In this document: positions 11,028-20,126 of the stretch, in pieces
How positions within the stretch are numbered: the stretch's first letter is position 1
Layout of the letters: each line of letters begins with the position of its first letter
Notes under the pieces: model-generated
Told to the model about the DNA's origin: nothing
The model's input: only the letters and a program-made list of their open reading frames with translations
The model's database searches: none
Assembly (NCBI GenBank): GCA_031771865.1
Contig: JASISA010000037.1
Location: 62,001 to 126,000, forward strand
Length of the DNA: 64,000 nt
Source: Nothophaeocryptopus gaeumannii
Lineage: Eukaryota > Ascomycota > Dothideomycetes > Mycosphaerellales > Mycosphaerellaceae
Direction of reading: 5' to 3'
Program-made: the position numbers and the translations under genes

Positions 11028-11101
11028 ACTGTGCACGTCGCCAGTGAAGTGCACATCGTCATCAAAATCACCTTCGTTTTCCACAACTTACAGTTACAAA
11101 G

Positions 11102-12319
11102 ATGGTTCTTCCACTCCTCTTGACCCTCGCGGGCATTGCGAGCGCTCTTCCACAAACATCCAACACTGATGCATCTTGCCAACAACTTGGCAATGGGACC
11201 CAGGTCGGAGCCTACACGGTCACTTGCGGCGCAGACCGCCCAGGAGGCGATCTCTCCAGCGCCCAGGCTTCCTCTTTCTCTGCTTGCATCCCCCTCTGCG
11301 ATTCTTTGGCAGGATGCGTTGGTTTTGCCTACGTAGGAGGATCCGGTTCCGGAACCTGCTACTTCAAGAGCAGCTTGACTGCACAGACCTCGAACTCGAA
11401 TGTTGATGTTGCTGTGAAGCCTGTGGCTACACCAAACACCTCAGTCTCAGCCTCAGCCTCTGGTACTGCTCGTTCGGCCACAATCTCTGCTACATCAGGT
11501 GTCATTCCTTCAGCATCGGTCTCGGGCCCAACGACAACTATTGCAACTTCTTTGGTGCCCACCTCTACTGGCCGCTCTTGTCAACAGCTCGGAAATGATA
11601 CCCAGGTCGCAGATTTCACTCTCGAATGCGGCACTGATCGATACGGCTCAGATCTTTCTTCAGCCAGTGTTTCTTCCTTCTCGGACTGCATCCCCCTTTG
11701 CGACGCGAACCCATCCTGTGTCGCATTCTCCTACGTCAGTGGCTCTGGAGCAGGTACTTGCTACCTCAAGAGTGATCTGGCTTCTTCCTCTCCCAACAGC
11801 GGTGTCGACTCTGCTGTGAGGAAGAGTGTCGTCTCGAGCTCTAGCAGCGCTGTGTCGAGCACAAAGTCCTCTGCCAGCAGCACTTCCTCTTCAAGCCTCG
11901 CCACCTCTTCAAGTGTTACGACTTCTCTGAGCGTTGTCTCCTCGTCGAGCATCGCCACCTCGTCCAGCGTCGCGACTTCGAGCAGCACAGTGAGCTCCAA
12001 GCCCAGCACACTCTCGATCCCAACTACCGTATCGATCCCCACGACTGTGTTCGTTCCGACTTTGTCGATCCCGATTACGCTATCGCTCCCTACCATCATT
12101 TCGATTCCTAACACGATCTCTCTACCGACCACTTCCTCAAAAGCTGGCGCGACGGCTTCGACTGCCACTACACTGGCTACAACCACATCATCAAAGGCGT
12201 CTTCCTCCTCTTCTTCCAGCACCACTGCTCCAGCTTCGACAGCAAGCAGTCAGCCTCTCTTCTGTACGAAGTATGTCTTTGGCGTTCCGGTTATTGTCTT
12301 GTGCAACACACTCGTCTAG
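11102..12319 (+). CDS. secreted protein with two PAN/Apple-like domains and a Ser/Thr-rich stalk
   Basis: Intronless, 405 residues. The signal peptide is MVLPLLLTLAGIASALP. Two PAN_4/Apple-like modules follow, about residues 26-95 and 158-226. Each has SCQQLGN at its start, a TCGADR or ECGTDR block, SSFSxCIPLCD, and GTCYxKS at its end, with matching cysteines. The rest is a Ser/Thr-rich, probably O-glycosylated region. Within it residues of about 302-342 carry repeated SIPTT/SLPT-like units. The last residues include two cysteines (LFCTKYVFGVPVIVLCNTLV), which could form a small terminal disulphide; no clear GPI signal is seen. PAN modules bind carbohydrate or protein, so a wall- or host-surface adhesion role is plausible but unproven. 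Confidence 0.85.
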   Translation: MVLPLLLTLAGIASALPQTSNTDASCQQLGNGTQVGAYTVTCGADRPGGDLSSAQASSFSACIPLCDSLAGCVGFAYVGGSGSGTCYFKSSLTAQTSNSNVDVAVKPVATPNTSVSASASGTARSATISATSGVIPSASVSGPTTTIATSLVPTSTGRSCQQLGNDTQVADFTLECGTDRYGSDLSSASVSSFSDCIPLCDANPSCVAFSYVSGSGAGTCYLKSDLASSSPNSGVDSAVRKSVVSSSSSAVSSTKSSASSTSSSSLATSSSVTTSLSVVSSSSIATSSSVATSSSTVSSKPSTLSIPTTVSIPTTVFVPTLSIPITLSLPTIISIPNTISLPTTSSKAGATASTATTLATTTSSKASSSSSSSTTAPASTASSQPLFCTKYVFGVPVIVLCNTLV

Positions 12320-13788
12320 AACCAGGGTATGGAAAGCTGCTGCAAAGGTCAATGGCGTTGCGCTGGAGTTGGGTGTAGGTTTCTCTTGGGCTTGGTCGAT
12401 TGCGTAGCATATAGCAAACATTGATACAGTTCCTACGATGTTCACGTCTCATCTTGCTACCGTAGTATCGTTCTCTCAGTCTCGCTGTTGCTCGACTGAC
12501 CACTTCACACTCCGGAGCGCGGCACGAAAGATTGATGAAGCCAAGAGCACAACGAGCGAATGAGGAAGAGGTGTCAGAAGGACGTGTCTTGGCCCGAGGA
12601 CTACCTTCATCTATGGAATCGTGATAGTGACTTCCTCCTTCCATTCCAGGAAAGATGCCGGTTGGTGCCAGATGTGTGCTCTCTCGGCGTCTGCTTCTTC
12701 GACGGCATATGGTAGCTTGGTACTTCTCGAAGCCATCGAAGCCGCTAGCTTGCCAGCTGGATAGATGAAGACCTGCCTGTTGGAGGATCGGTGGCCGTCA
12801 AGGGTCACATCTGAAGTTGAGAAGATGGTCCGGGATGCTGTCGTCAGTCTTGGCCTCATGCATGCCAAGGCTTTTGGTTGCATCCACCAGAAGGCGCTTT
12901 CCGCCGAACAAGCGAAAAGCCACCCTCATCTCACGACAGCGTCTCACGTCTCACAACCTCGATGGCGGGCATTCAAGTATATCACCGCTGTTCCGCGGCC
13001 CATCTGACACGTCGACCTCACCCGGATGGACATCTCACGGCGGCCTCGCGTGGCATGTTCGTGTCACGGTGCCGCACAAAAGAATTGTCCGAAAGAGGAT
13101 GAACAAAACACAAGCGCGTCTGCAACCCAGGGCACGAGTCGAAACCATATGCATGCTGCCAGGTACAGCCGCCTTCTTTTCTCCCGTCGAATATTTATAT
13201 CCAGTGTCTTCACCCAGATGCCTTCTTCGGTCTTCGCCTGTTCTTCTCCTCCCGGTCTGGCCTCCACCGCTGATCCGCGAAATCACCTAGAACTGCGACC
13301 CCAATTTGAGCATGCGTCCACAACACGCGACACATCGACTTCAGCTCTATCAAGACCTACCATCGCCAAGCGGAGCCGTCTCCTGCACAGTGCCGCTTGC
13401 TCTATGGCTGTCTCTTGCTTGATCAACCGGTTTGCACATCTGACTGGTGAGCCAGAAAAAGATAAGCTTCTTTCCACTACCTGCATCAGCTACTTAGTCG
13501 GTCTTAGCTTGTGGCGGCTTGATGGTCTCTCCGACGTGCCTGATAGGGAAGCAAACAATTATACGAAATGCATCGTGGGCGATCAATCAACACTCCTTCC
13601 GGTCTGGGGATGCTGCCGCTTCAGAGCAGTAGGACTTAGAGAGGATGTCCGCTCTGGAAGGTAAGGTATAAAGAGGTCTGTCTCCTCCTTTCTCTATCTG
13701 GAAGCAGCAACGAGCATCAGCCTTCAGTTCTGTCCATTCGCTGCATTGTTATGGTCCATTTTTCTACAACTCTCCTCACGAGTTCAAG
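12320..13788. other. intergenic, no gene supported; promoter of the metalloprotease gene at its right end
   Basis: 1.5 kb of overlapping low-quality frames in several registers (12817-13290, 13026-13664 and their minus-strand counterparts) with no domain, no splice-supported extension and no signal peptide. The right end carries a TATA box for the gene at 13789. Confidence 0.5.
13667..13673 (+). promoter_or_regulatory. TATA box of the M43 metalloprotease gene
   Basis: TATAAAG in GGTATAAAGAGG, 116 bp upstream of the start at 13789, followed by a CT-rich leader typical of fungal transcription starts. Confidence 0.5.
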
Positions 13789-14675
13789 ATGAAGTTTCAA
13801 CTCTTTGCCCTCGCCGCTGCTGCTGACTTTGCATCAGCAGAACTCACTCGTTGCGGGACGGTCGAGCCTGATGATACAGCCAAAGCGCAACTCAACGAAG
13901 CTTTCATGAGCGCTCAAGCGAACGATGACCTCAGAGTACTGGCTGCGACCAACGTCTCGGTCGATGCCTACGTGCACATTGTCACATCTACAGCCAGCCA
14001 AGGCAAATACACCAAGGCAATGGCTCAGGAGCAGGTAAAGTATCCATTCTTCTTATCATGGCCATTATTCTGATTGTGCCCCAGATGTCCGTCATGAACG
14101 AACAATACGCCGCTCTTGGGATCTCCTTCACCACGCAATCAATCGATATCACCGTCAACGACACATGGGCCTCAGCAGGCCAATCCTCCGACGCCGAATA
14201 CGACATGAAATCCAACCTCCGTCAAGGCTCTTACGCCGACCTCAACCTTTACTTTACTTCCGACCTCCCCGACGGCCTGCTAGGATTCTGTTACTTCCCA
14301 GTCGCCTCGCCTGCGGACGACGACCTCGTCCTCGACGGATGTATGAACCTCGCTGGTTCTCTTCCCGGTGGTGACGCGCCCAACTACGACCTCGGCTACA
14401 CGGCCGTGCACGAAACTGGCCACTGGTTCGGTCTTTACCACGTCTTTCAAGGATCAGCATGCTCTGGTTTGGGAGATTATATTTCTGATACGCCTGTTCA
14501 GAAGACTGCGACAAGTGGATGTCCGGCTAGTCAGGATTCTTGCCCCAATTCGAAGGGTGTTGATAGTATCCATAACTTCATGGACTATTCTTACGATGCC
14601 TGCATGACTGAATTTACGTCAGGGCAGAGCCAGAGGGCGAATGCGATTTACTCGCAGTATCGGGCTGGGAAATAA
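13789..14675 (+). CDS. secreted M43-family zinc metalloprotease (MEP1/pappalysin-like)
   Basis: Two exons, 13789-14034 and 14085-14675, around a 50-bp phase-0 intron (GTAAAG donor, CCCAG acceptor); 278 residues. It starts with a signal peptide (MKFQLFALAAAADFASA). The zincin signature HETGHWFGLYH, the HExxHxxGxxH form, lies at about residues 191-201, and the Met-turn is in HNFMDYSYDAC. Cysteines after the zinc site pair as in fungal MEP1-type enzymes. The family (MEROPS M43B) consists of secreted endopeptidases in saprobes and pathogens. All catalytic residues are present and the length is normal, so the enzyme should be active outside the cell. A long propeptide is not obvious. Confidence 0.92.
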
Positions 14676-14938
14676 ATGTGTGGCGATATTGCTGGAGTGA
14701 GCGAGGGGTTTGGAAATGGAGCTGATCTCGTATTGCTTTTCCGGAGTTCTTGGGTTCTCGTTTCGTTGTGAGGCGGTTCATTCGGCATCAGCGCTGGTTC
14801 GTTTATACCCGGAGCATGAAAGGTGTTCAACACAGAGACTTTTCGTATCGACAGAGAACATAGAGACAGATCAATCAAACAAGTGGCCAATTTATATATT
14901 CGGCTACCCCGTTCACCCTCTCTCAAGGGTTTTTAATA

Positions 14939-16041
14939 CTACAGATCAATCGCCCCCGCCTCCCTCATACTCCGATCCGCCGCAAGCACAACCTCCAAAC
15001 TCCTAACTGCATCCTCTCAACGTCTCTCCAAATCCACATCACTTCTAATAGCATCCAAAACAGATTGCTTTTCCCTCTCAAATAGACCCCTCATGATCTG
15101 GCTCATCTTTCATCTCAATCTCTTCATCATGCCCTTCCCCATCCCCATCTCCAACCCGATGCAGTTTAATTTTACTCGTCCTCGTATGTCCCCCAACATC
15201 CGCACTCTCCCTCCCTTCCTCCCCAACGATACTCACACTTCCCCTCAGCCCCATCACATCCTTCACAAAGTAAGCAGTGTCAGAGATCATCGGTCCCCAA
15301 GCCGGGTTCATACCATCCGTCCTACTGAGCCGTCTTCGAAGAGGGATTTTTAGATGGCTGTAATTTAAATCTCCCTCTCTCACCACCACCCCTTGGTCGC
15401 GGGCGAGATTTTACTACCCATCCCGCGGATTTGTACGGGACGAGAGGAAGTGATTTGAAGCATGATATCGATGTAGTGAACGCCACAGTCTACAATGGAT
15501 GGGTGAGGTGCTAGAGGAGATAGATGATGGATTTGTGAAATTGACTAGGCGGGGCCGAAAGATTGTTGGTTGAGATTTCATGCGAAAAGACGAAAGGAGG
15601 ACACCACCGAGGTCTTCTGAGCGGGCGAGAGAGAGATGAATTTTCTGGCCAAGAAGGATTATACCGGTAGGATATATCCCAGCGCTAACTTTCCTTTTTT
15701 CGCCCGTCTGGCTACAATCGACAAACCCCTCTCCGCCTCCCCCCACGGTTAAAGCAAGCGGTTTTCTCGACGAAAGACATTCGCCCATGCCTCCAACGCT
15801 CGAATCGCATATCCAGCACGCGTATTGGCATGAGTATTTATTGAGATCAAGTCCGGATTGAAGGAGAGGGCTGCTTCGTAGGAGTTTAGGAAAGGGTATT
15901 GTGAGAGTTCGGAGGGGAGAGTATTGGGAGAACGATTGACGAGGGCGAGGATCTTGAAGTCGGGGGATTTGTGGTAGGTGAGAGCGTGGGAGATGCCCAT
16001 CTGGCCTAGGCCGATGACTACGACGGTCTGGACATGTCTCG
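14939..16041 (-). pseudogene. broken Gfo/Idh/MocA-type NAD(P)-dependent dehydrogenase
   Basis: Pieces of one dehydrogenase appear in order but in different frames. From the right: the Rossmann start VVVIGLGQMGISHALTYH and the block to about 15775; a VEKPLAL-like piece reachable only by two one-base shifts at 15757-15768; ARRAKKGKLALGYIL near 15665-15715; YNPSWPE; RMKSQ; IVDCGVHYIDIMLQITSSRP near 15415-15500; WGPMISDTAYFVKDVMG near 15260; and a C-terminal EDAVRSLEVVLAADRS piece. A stop codon at 15019-15017 interrupts the last piece, which ends at a natural-looking stop at 14941-14939. At least five frame breaks plus that stop argue for a decayed gene rather than introns. Several breaks are in homopolymers, so assembly error must also be considered. 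The family oxidises sugars or inositols; related fungal proteins are usually annotated as sugar dehydrogenases. Confidence 0.8.
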
Positions 16042-16395
16042 GGCATGGTTGCGAATGATCAGTCTTGTGTTGTGTTGGCGGTCATAGCAAGGATGTGTGC
16101 TGTATCGAATGAGATGCTGTGGCGTTGATTGAAGGAAGTCAGCAAATCGAGCTGATGTCTGTATCAATTTATTGATCTTCCACCGGACTGCAACACGCAT
16201 ATGCAACATGCAACATCGAGGTGATGTTGGGGCCATCGGCAGCTCTGTCGCATGTTAGTCAGTCGGAGAAACTCTAAACTGGTTGACAGCTGGGGGAATC
16301 GAAATCGAAATCGGAATTGGCACAATGCAGGTTGGTATCGCTCTATCCAACACCATGCAGCTCTATCGTACAGGTCTCGTAATGCAACGATTCAA
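16042..16395. other. intergenic: upstream of the broken dehydrogenase and 3' region of the CAP gene
   Basis: No gene or repeat supported. It includes a short CGAAATCGAAATCGGAATTGG microrepeat near 16300. Confidence 0.5.
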
Positions 16396-18187
16396 TCAAC
16401 CAGCATGCTCCACAATCTCGCTGACGAGCTTGCCGCCTTTGACGAAGGTGCGGATCTGTTCCGGTAGCGGGCACTCCTTGCTGTCGTCCTCTTCCTTCTC
16501 AGGCGGCAGGACGATATTGACAGAGCTACTTTTGCTCGTGTAGACTTCGGTGTTCAAGCTCTCTCCGCCAAGATAGACGCTTGCTCCGTCGACCTGGTCG
16601 AGCTGAATAGTTGGAACGGCGCCAGTGATCTGAATCGCAAAGTTCGGACACTTGATCACATCAACGGATGAGATAAGCGTCTCGACCAGTATTTGCGTCC
16701 TAGGCGAGTTGTCGATCGAGACTGCATTCGCCTTTCCCTTGAGAACAATCGTGGCGTTCTTGCACTTGCTGATGAGGATGGATTGTGTGAGGCTCACTTC
16801 GATCTCGATCGGCGCGGAAGGAGAGTCGAAGTTCTCCACCAACCATTTGTTTCCATCCAGTTCCTTCTTGGGTTCTTTCTTTGGCTGAGCAGGGGTAGAA
16901 GTAGTGCTGTTTTGTCTCATGCTTGGGGGTTTGGGCTTGATCTCAGGACCCGGACTCCTACTCCGGGCGATGTCGCCCTTCTCGGGAACAGAAGAGTTCG
17001 CGCGTAGTGCTGGGTTCTTGTGTGTCATCTGGCTCTTGTCCACCTTCTTCAGCCCTGCAGTCACGGATTCTCCCCTATTCAGCTGCTCGAAAACAGCTCC
17101 CATGTCACCACCACCAGCACCCTTAGCGACCGGCGCCCCGTGCATGGGAGGTGGAGGAGGTGCATTGTCGAAGTTTGGAAGCGGTGGAGGAGGCGGGGGC
17201 AGAGGCGCACCGCCAGCTGGAGGTGGAGGAGCGGAGACGCCATTCGTGGTAGGTTGTTCGTCGACTTCGCGCATAGCCTGAGTCGCATCTATTCCAGCCG
17301 CATTCCATGTCACACCAGCCGGGTAGTGTTTCTTGATATATGCTTGCAGAGCTTGAAGGAGAGCATAACAGGAGCGGACAAATTTGACATGCGCCTGATC
17401 GCCATCCTTGTGCTGCTTCAAGATGCGGTTTCCGTACATTTGTGCGCCTCCGATCATCTCAGCGACAACGTCAGCTGGTTTGCCCTCCATGACTAGCCAT
17501 TGTAGAGTACTGATGCCCTCGGCCATCATAGCGAGGTGCTCCTTCATGGGCGAGCCTCGATTGCTGTCCTTGATGTCTCCCGCAGTCCCCAAATCTTGCT
17601 GCAAATCCTTCAACAAATCCATAAAGGTCTGCGACTGTGGATCAGGGCGCTTGGCCTTGGTGGTGACAAGCAAAAACCTCCGTTGGTCGGCAAATCCTTT
17701 TGCGACTGCAGATGCTTGCTCCTCTACCAATGGATCCAATCTCTTGCTCCCATCTACGAATGCCTTGACTTCCGTATCTATGATCGCATCCATATCATTG
17801 ATAGACGCTGGCAGAGGGGTCGCCTCCGGCTTCACGGTCTGTTGACTGCTTGTCGGGGTGACGGTAGGGAGTTCGAGGGCGCTCGAAGAAGGCTTGGTGC
17901 CGGCGGCCGAAGGACCTGATCTTGCGCCATTCGATTGTGGTTGAGCTTCGAATGATTCGGCGGAAGAGGCAATGTCTTCTAATCGAGAGGTTGCTGCCTC
18001 CAGTCTACGGATGAGCGTCGTAAGCGGGTTGCCTGACGGCACTACAGCTATGGGACTGCCAGTTCCGCTGAAGCGCAATTTGTTGTCCGTCATGGCGGAT
18101 AGCAGTGCTCAATGATGAGAGGTAAGAGTCGTACCGTTTGATCAAAGTAGCGAGATTATTCATTCCGCGCTCTGGGACTTGAGCCAT
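16396..18187 (-). CDS. SRV2: adenylyl cyclase-associated protein (CAP/Srv2)
   Basis: Two exons, 18187-18135 and 18004-16396, around a 130-bp intron (GTACGA donor, CGTAG acceptor); 553 residues. The joined N-terminus MAQVPERGMNNLATLIKR-LEAATSRLEDIAS is the conserved cyclase-binding RLEAATSRLED helix of the family. The helical folded domain follows (about 95-255). Then come a Pro-rich stretch (PPPPPAGGAPLPPPPPPL, about 280-300), a WH2-like LKKVDKSQMTHKNP segment, and the C-terminal beta-helix CARP domain with KWLVENFDSPS and its end IVEHAG. CAP recycles cofilin-bound actin and links Ras/cAMP signalling to actin. An intronless reading from an ATG inside the intron (18093) is open, but I judge it secondary because the upstream exon restores the canonical start. 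Confidence 0.93.
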
Positions 18188-18831
18188 TGTTGCGAGGAGT
18201 TCGAGCTCGACGTAGCACCAATCCGGAATAGGTCTAGTGACAAGGGTGGTGTGGTGTGGTCTGAGTGCGGAGAGAAGCGCAAGCGTTGTCTTAGCTGGAC
18301 CGCCTTTTCTCGAGTTGATTGGGAAGAAGGAAGTTGAGAGAGAGTGTGTGAATATGGCAAGCTTCAGGATATTGTACACGGGTCGTATGAGGATCGCATG
18401 CTGGCCTCCGTTGCTAGTTGGCACCTCAAGGCCTAGCCTCTAGCCTCTAGCCTCCGTGCGTCTTAGCCGTAACCTAGTCCAATGCTTCCGACATGCCGAC
18501 TCGATACCTGCCATGCAACACGATCTTCTTGTCAAAGGCATATGCAGGACCAGGACGTCGGCTTCCAGATGAATGAACGATTGAAAGATACAGTATCTGT
18601 GCTTGAGAAGGTCTTGAGCACCGGGGCTGCTCGTGACTGAACGAACTCCAGGAAAGACCACGACTTGTAGAAACGTCCACACCGAAGCAGCGCCATTGGA
18701 AATTCGGCCTAGCGAGAGCAGGCCACGTTGTTGCCAGCCCTCAAGTGCTTCTCGATAAGTGAACATCTATTCCGATATCCTTCCATCTCTCAACCCGCCT
18801 CTTGTGCAACGGAATTCTATCAATCCAGACC
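18188..18831. other. intergenic, divergent promoter of the CAP and MAK32-like genes
   Basis: 644 bp between divergent starts. A short tandem of TAGCCTC units (18433-18454) lies near the CAP side. Frames inside it lack support. Confidence 0.5.
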
Positions 18832-20018
18832 ATGGCAAACGCAAATATGGCAGAGCGACAAATCGAGTTCTGCACTCTGGGCATGTTCATCATTGGTATG
18901 TGAGAGAATTTCACCCTTGAGATATATGCTTGGAGATAAGGAACGGAGCACGCAAGCCCGAAGAACTCAGTTCAACGAAAGCGAATACCGTGACATGGGG
19001 AGCCACGGCTGATCTTCCCTTAGACGACATCTATCCATCCCCAGCAGCGAAAGATCAAACTCCCCAGAAAGACATCATTGGCGGCGCAGGCACCTACTCA
19101 GCCATCGGTGCTCGTCTCTTCTCGCCACCACCGAAGTCACATTCCGTGGGCTGGATAGTCGACGCCGGAACAGACTTTCCAGACCATCTTCGTAGCACCA
19201 TCTCCTCTTGGCAGACTGGCGCCCTCATTCGCACCCGAGACGGACAGACTACAAGGGGCTGGAACGGCTACTCAGAAAACGAGCACCGCGCATTCAAGTA
19301 TCTGACTCCAAAGCTGAGACTCACAGCTGAGGACCTCACCCCTTCACTCCTCGCCTCGAAATCTTTCCATCTCATTTGCTCCCCGAACAGATGCATAGAC
19401 CAAGTCACGAGCATCCTCTCCTCCCGCTCTGCACTGCTCGGCCACTCCCACCCGAAACCAATATTCATATGGGAACCCGTCCCCGATCTCTGCACCCCAG
19501 CAGAGCTCCAGAACACCTTCGAAGCCTGCAAATACATCGACATCATATCCCCCAACCATGAAGAACTAGCCCAACTTTTCGGTTTCTCCCATTCCACCTC
19601 CACCTCAGGAATAGTAAAGACTGCCGTGGAGGACCACGCCCAACGTTTCCTCGAGTCTGGAATCGGCCCCTCAGGGAAAGGAGCCATAATCGTCCGCTCC
19701 GGCGCCGCAGGCTGCTTTATCCTCTCATCTACCCACAGACGCTGGTTACCAGCATACCATACCGATTCTGCCAAAGTCATCGACCCCACAGGCGGCGGGA
19801 ACGGATTCCTCGGCGGGCTAGCTGTAGGATATGTTCGAAGTGGAGGGGATGTGGTCGAAGCCGCAAGATGGGGTTCTGTAGCGGCGAGTTTCTGTATTGA
19901 ACAGACTGGGATGCCTACACTCACATCCGGACACGATGATGAGGATGGCGGGGAGGAGAAATGGAATGGGACTAATGTGATGGAAAGACTGGAAGAATAT
20001 CGACAAAGAACGCCATAA
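18832..20018 (+). CDS. MAK32-like pfkB-family carbohydrate kinase-fold protein
   Basis: Two exons, 18832-18895 and 19024-20018, around a 128-bp intron (GTATGT donor, CCCTTAG acceptor); 352 residues. The joined start reads CTLGMFIID-DIYPSP, the usual opening strand of MAK32-like proteins. GGAGTYSAIGARLFS near residue 45 is the pfkB substrate/nucleotide region, and the second signature is DPTGGGNGFLGGL. In active pfkB kinases that motif is DTxGAGDxF; here the catalytic Asp is Asn (residue 281), as I recall it being in the MAK32 group. In yeast MAK32 is needed for stability of the L-A dsRNA virus; elsewhere the role is unknown. A start at the 18930 frame would drop exon 1 and begin inside the intron. 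Confidence 0.85.
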
Positions 20019-20126
20019 GCGCCCCGGTCATCACTCATAATCAATTCAAACAAGTCATACTAGGCCGATGAAAAGAGCTATCCTACAGGGAAGGTATAGC
20101 ATATCAGGAGAGAAGAGTGCAGTTGC

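Larger units (their letters stand above)
9285..11101. other. intergenic region with short repeats, no gene seen
   Basis: 1.8 kb without a supportable gene. It contains a three-unit 21-bp tandem repeat (10047-10109) and a 32-bp imperfect direct repeat (10450-10481 and 10527-10558). The right end carries the promoter of the PAN-domain gene, including a TATA box. Confidence 0.5.

Noticed and set aside
13026..13664. 212-codon plus-strand frame
   Set aside because: Composition unlike neighbouring genes, no domain, competing frames on both strands, and it ends inside the metalloprotease promoter.
16396..18093. 565-codon intronless reading of the CAP gene
   Set aside because: The start lies within an intron; exon 18187-18135 restores the conserved N-terminus, so the spliced model is preferred. 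The alternative is kept only as a finding.
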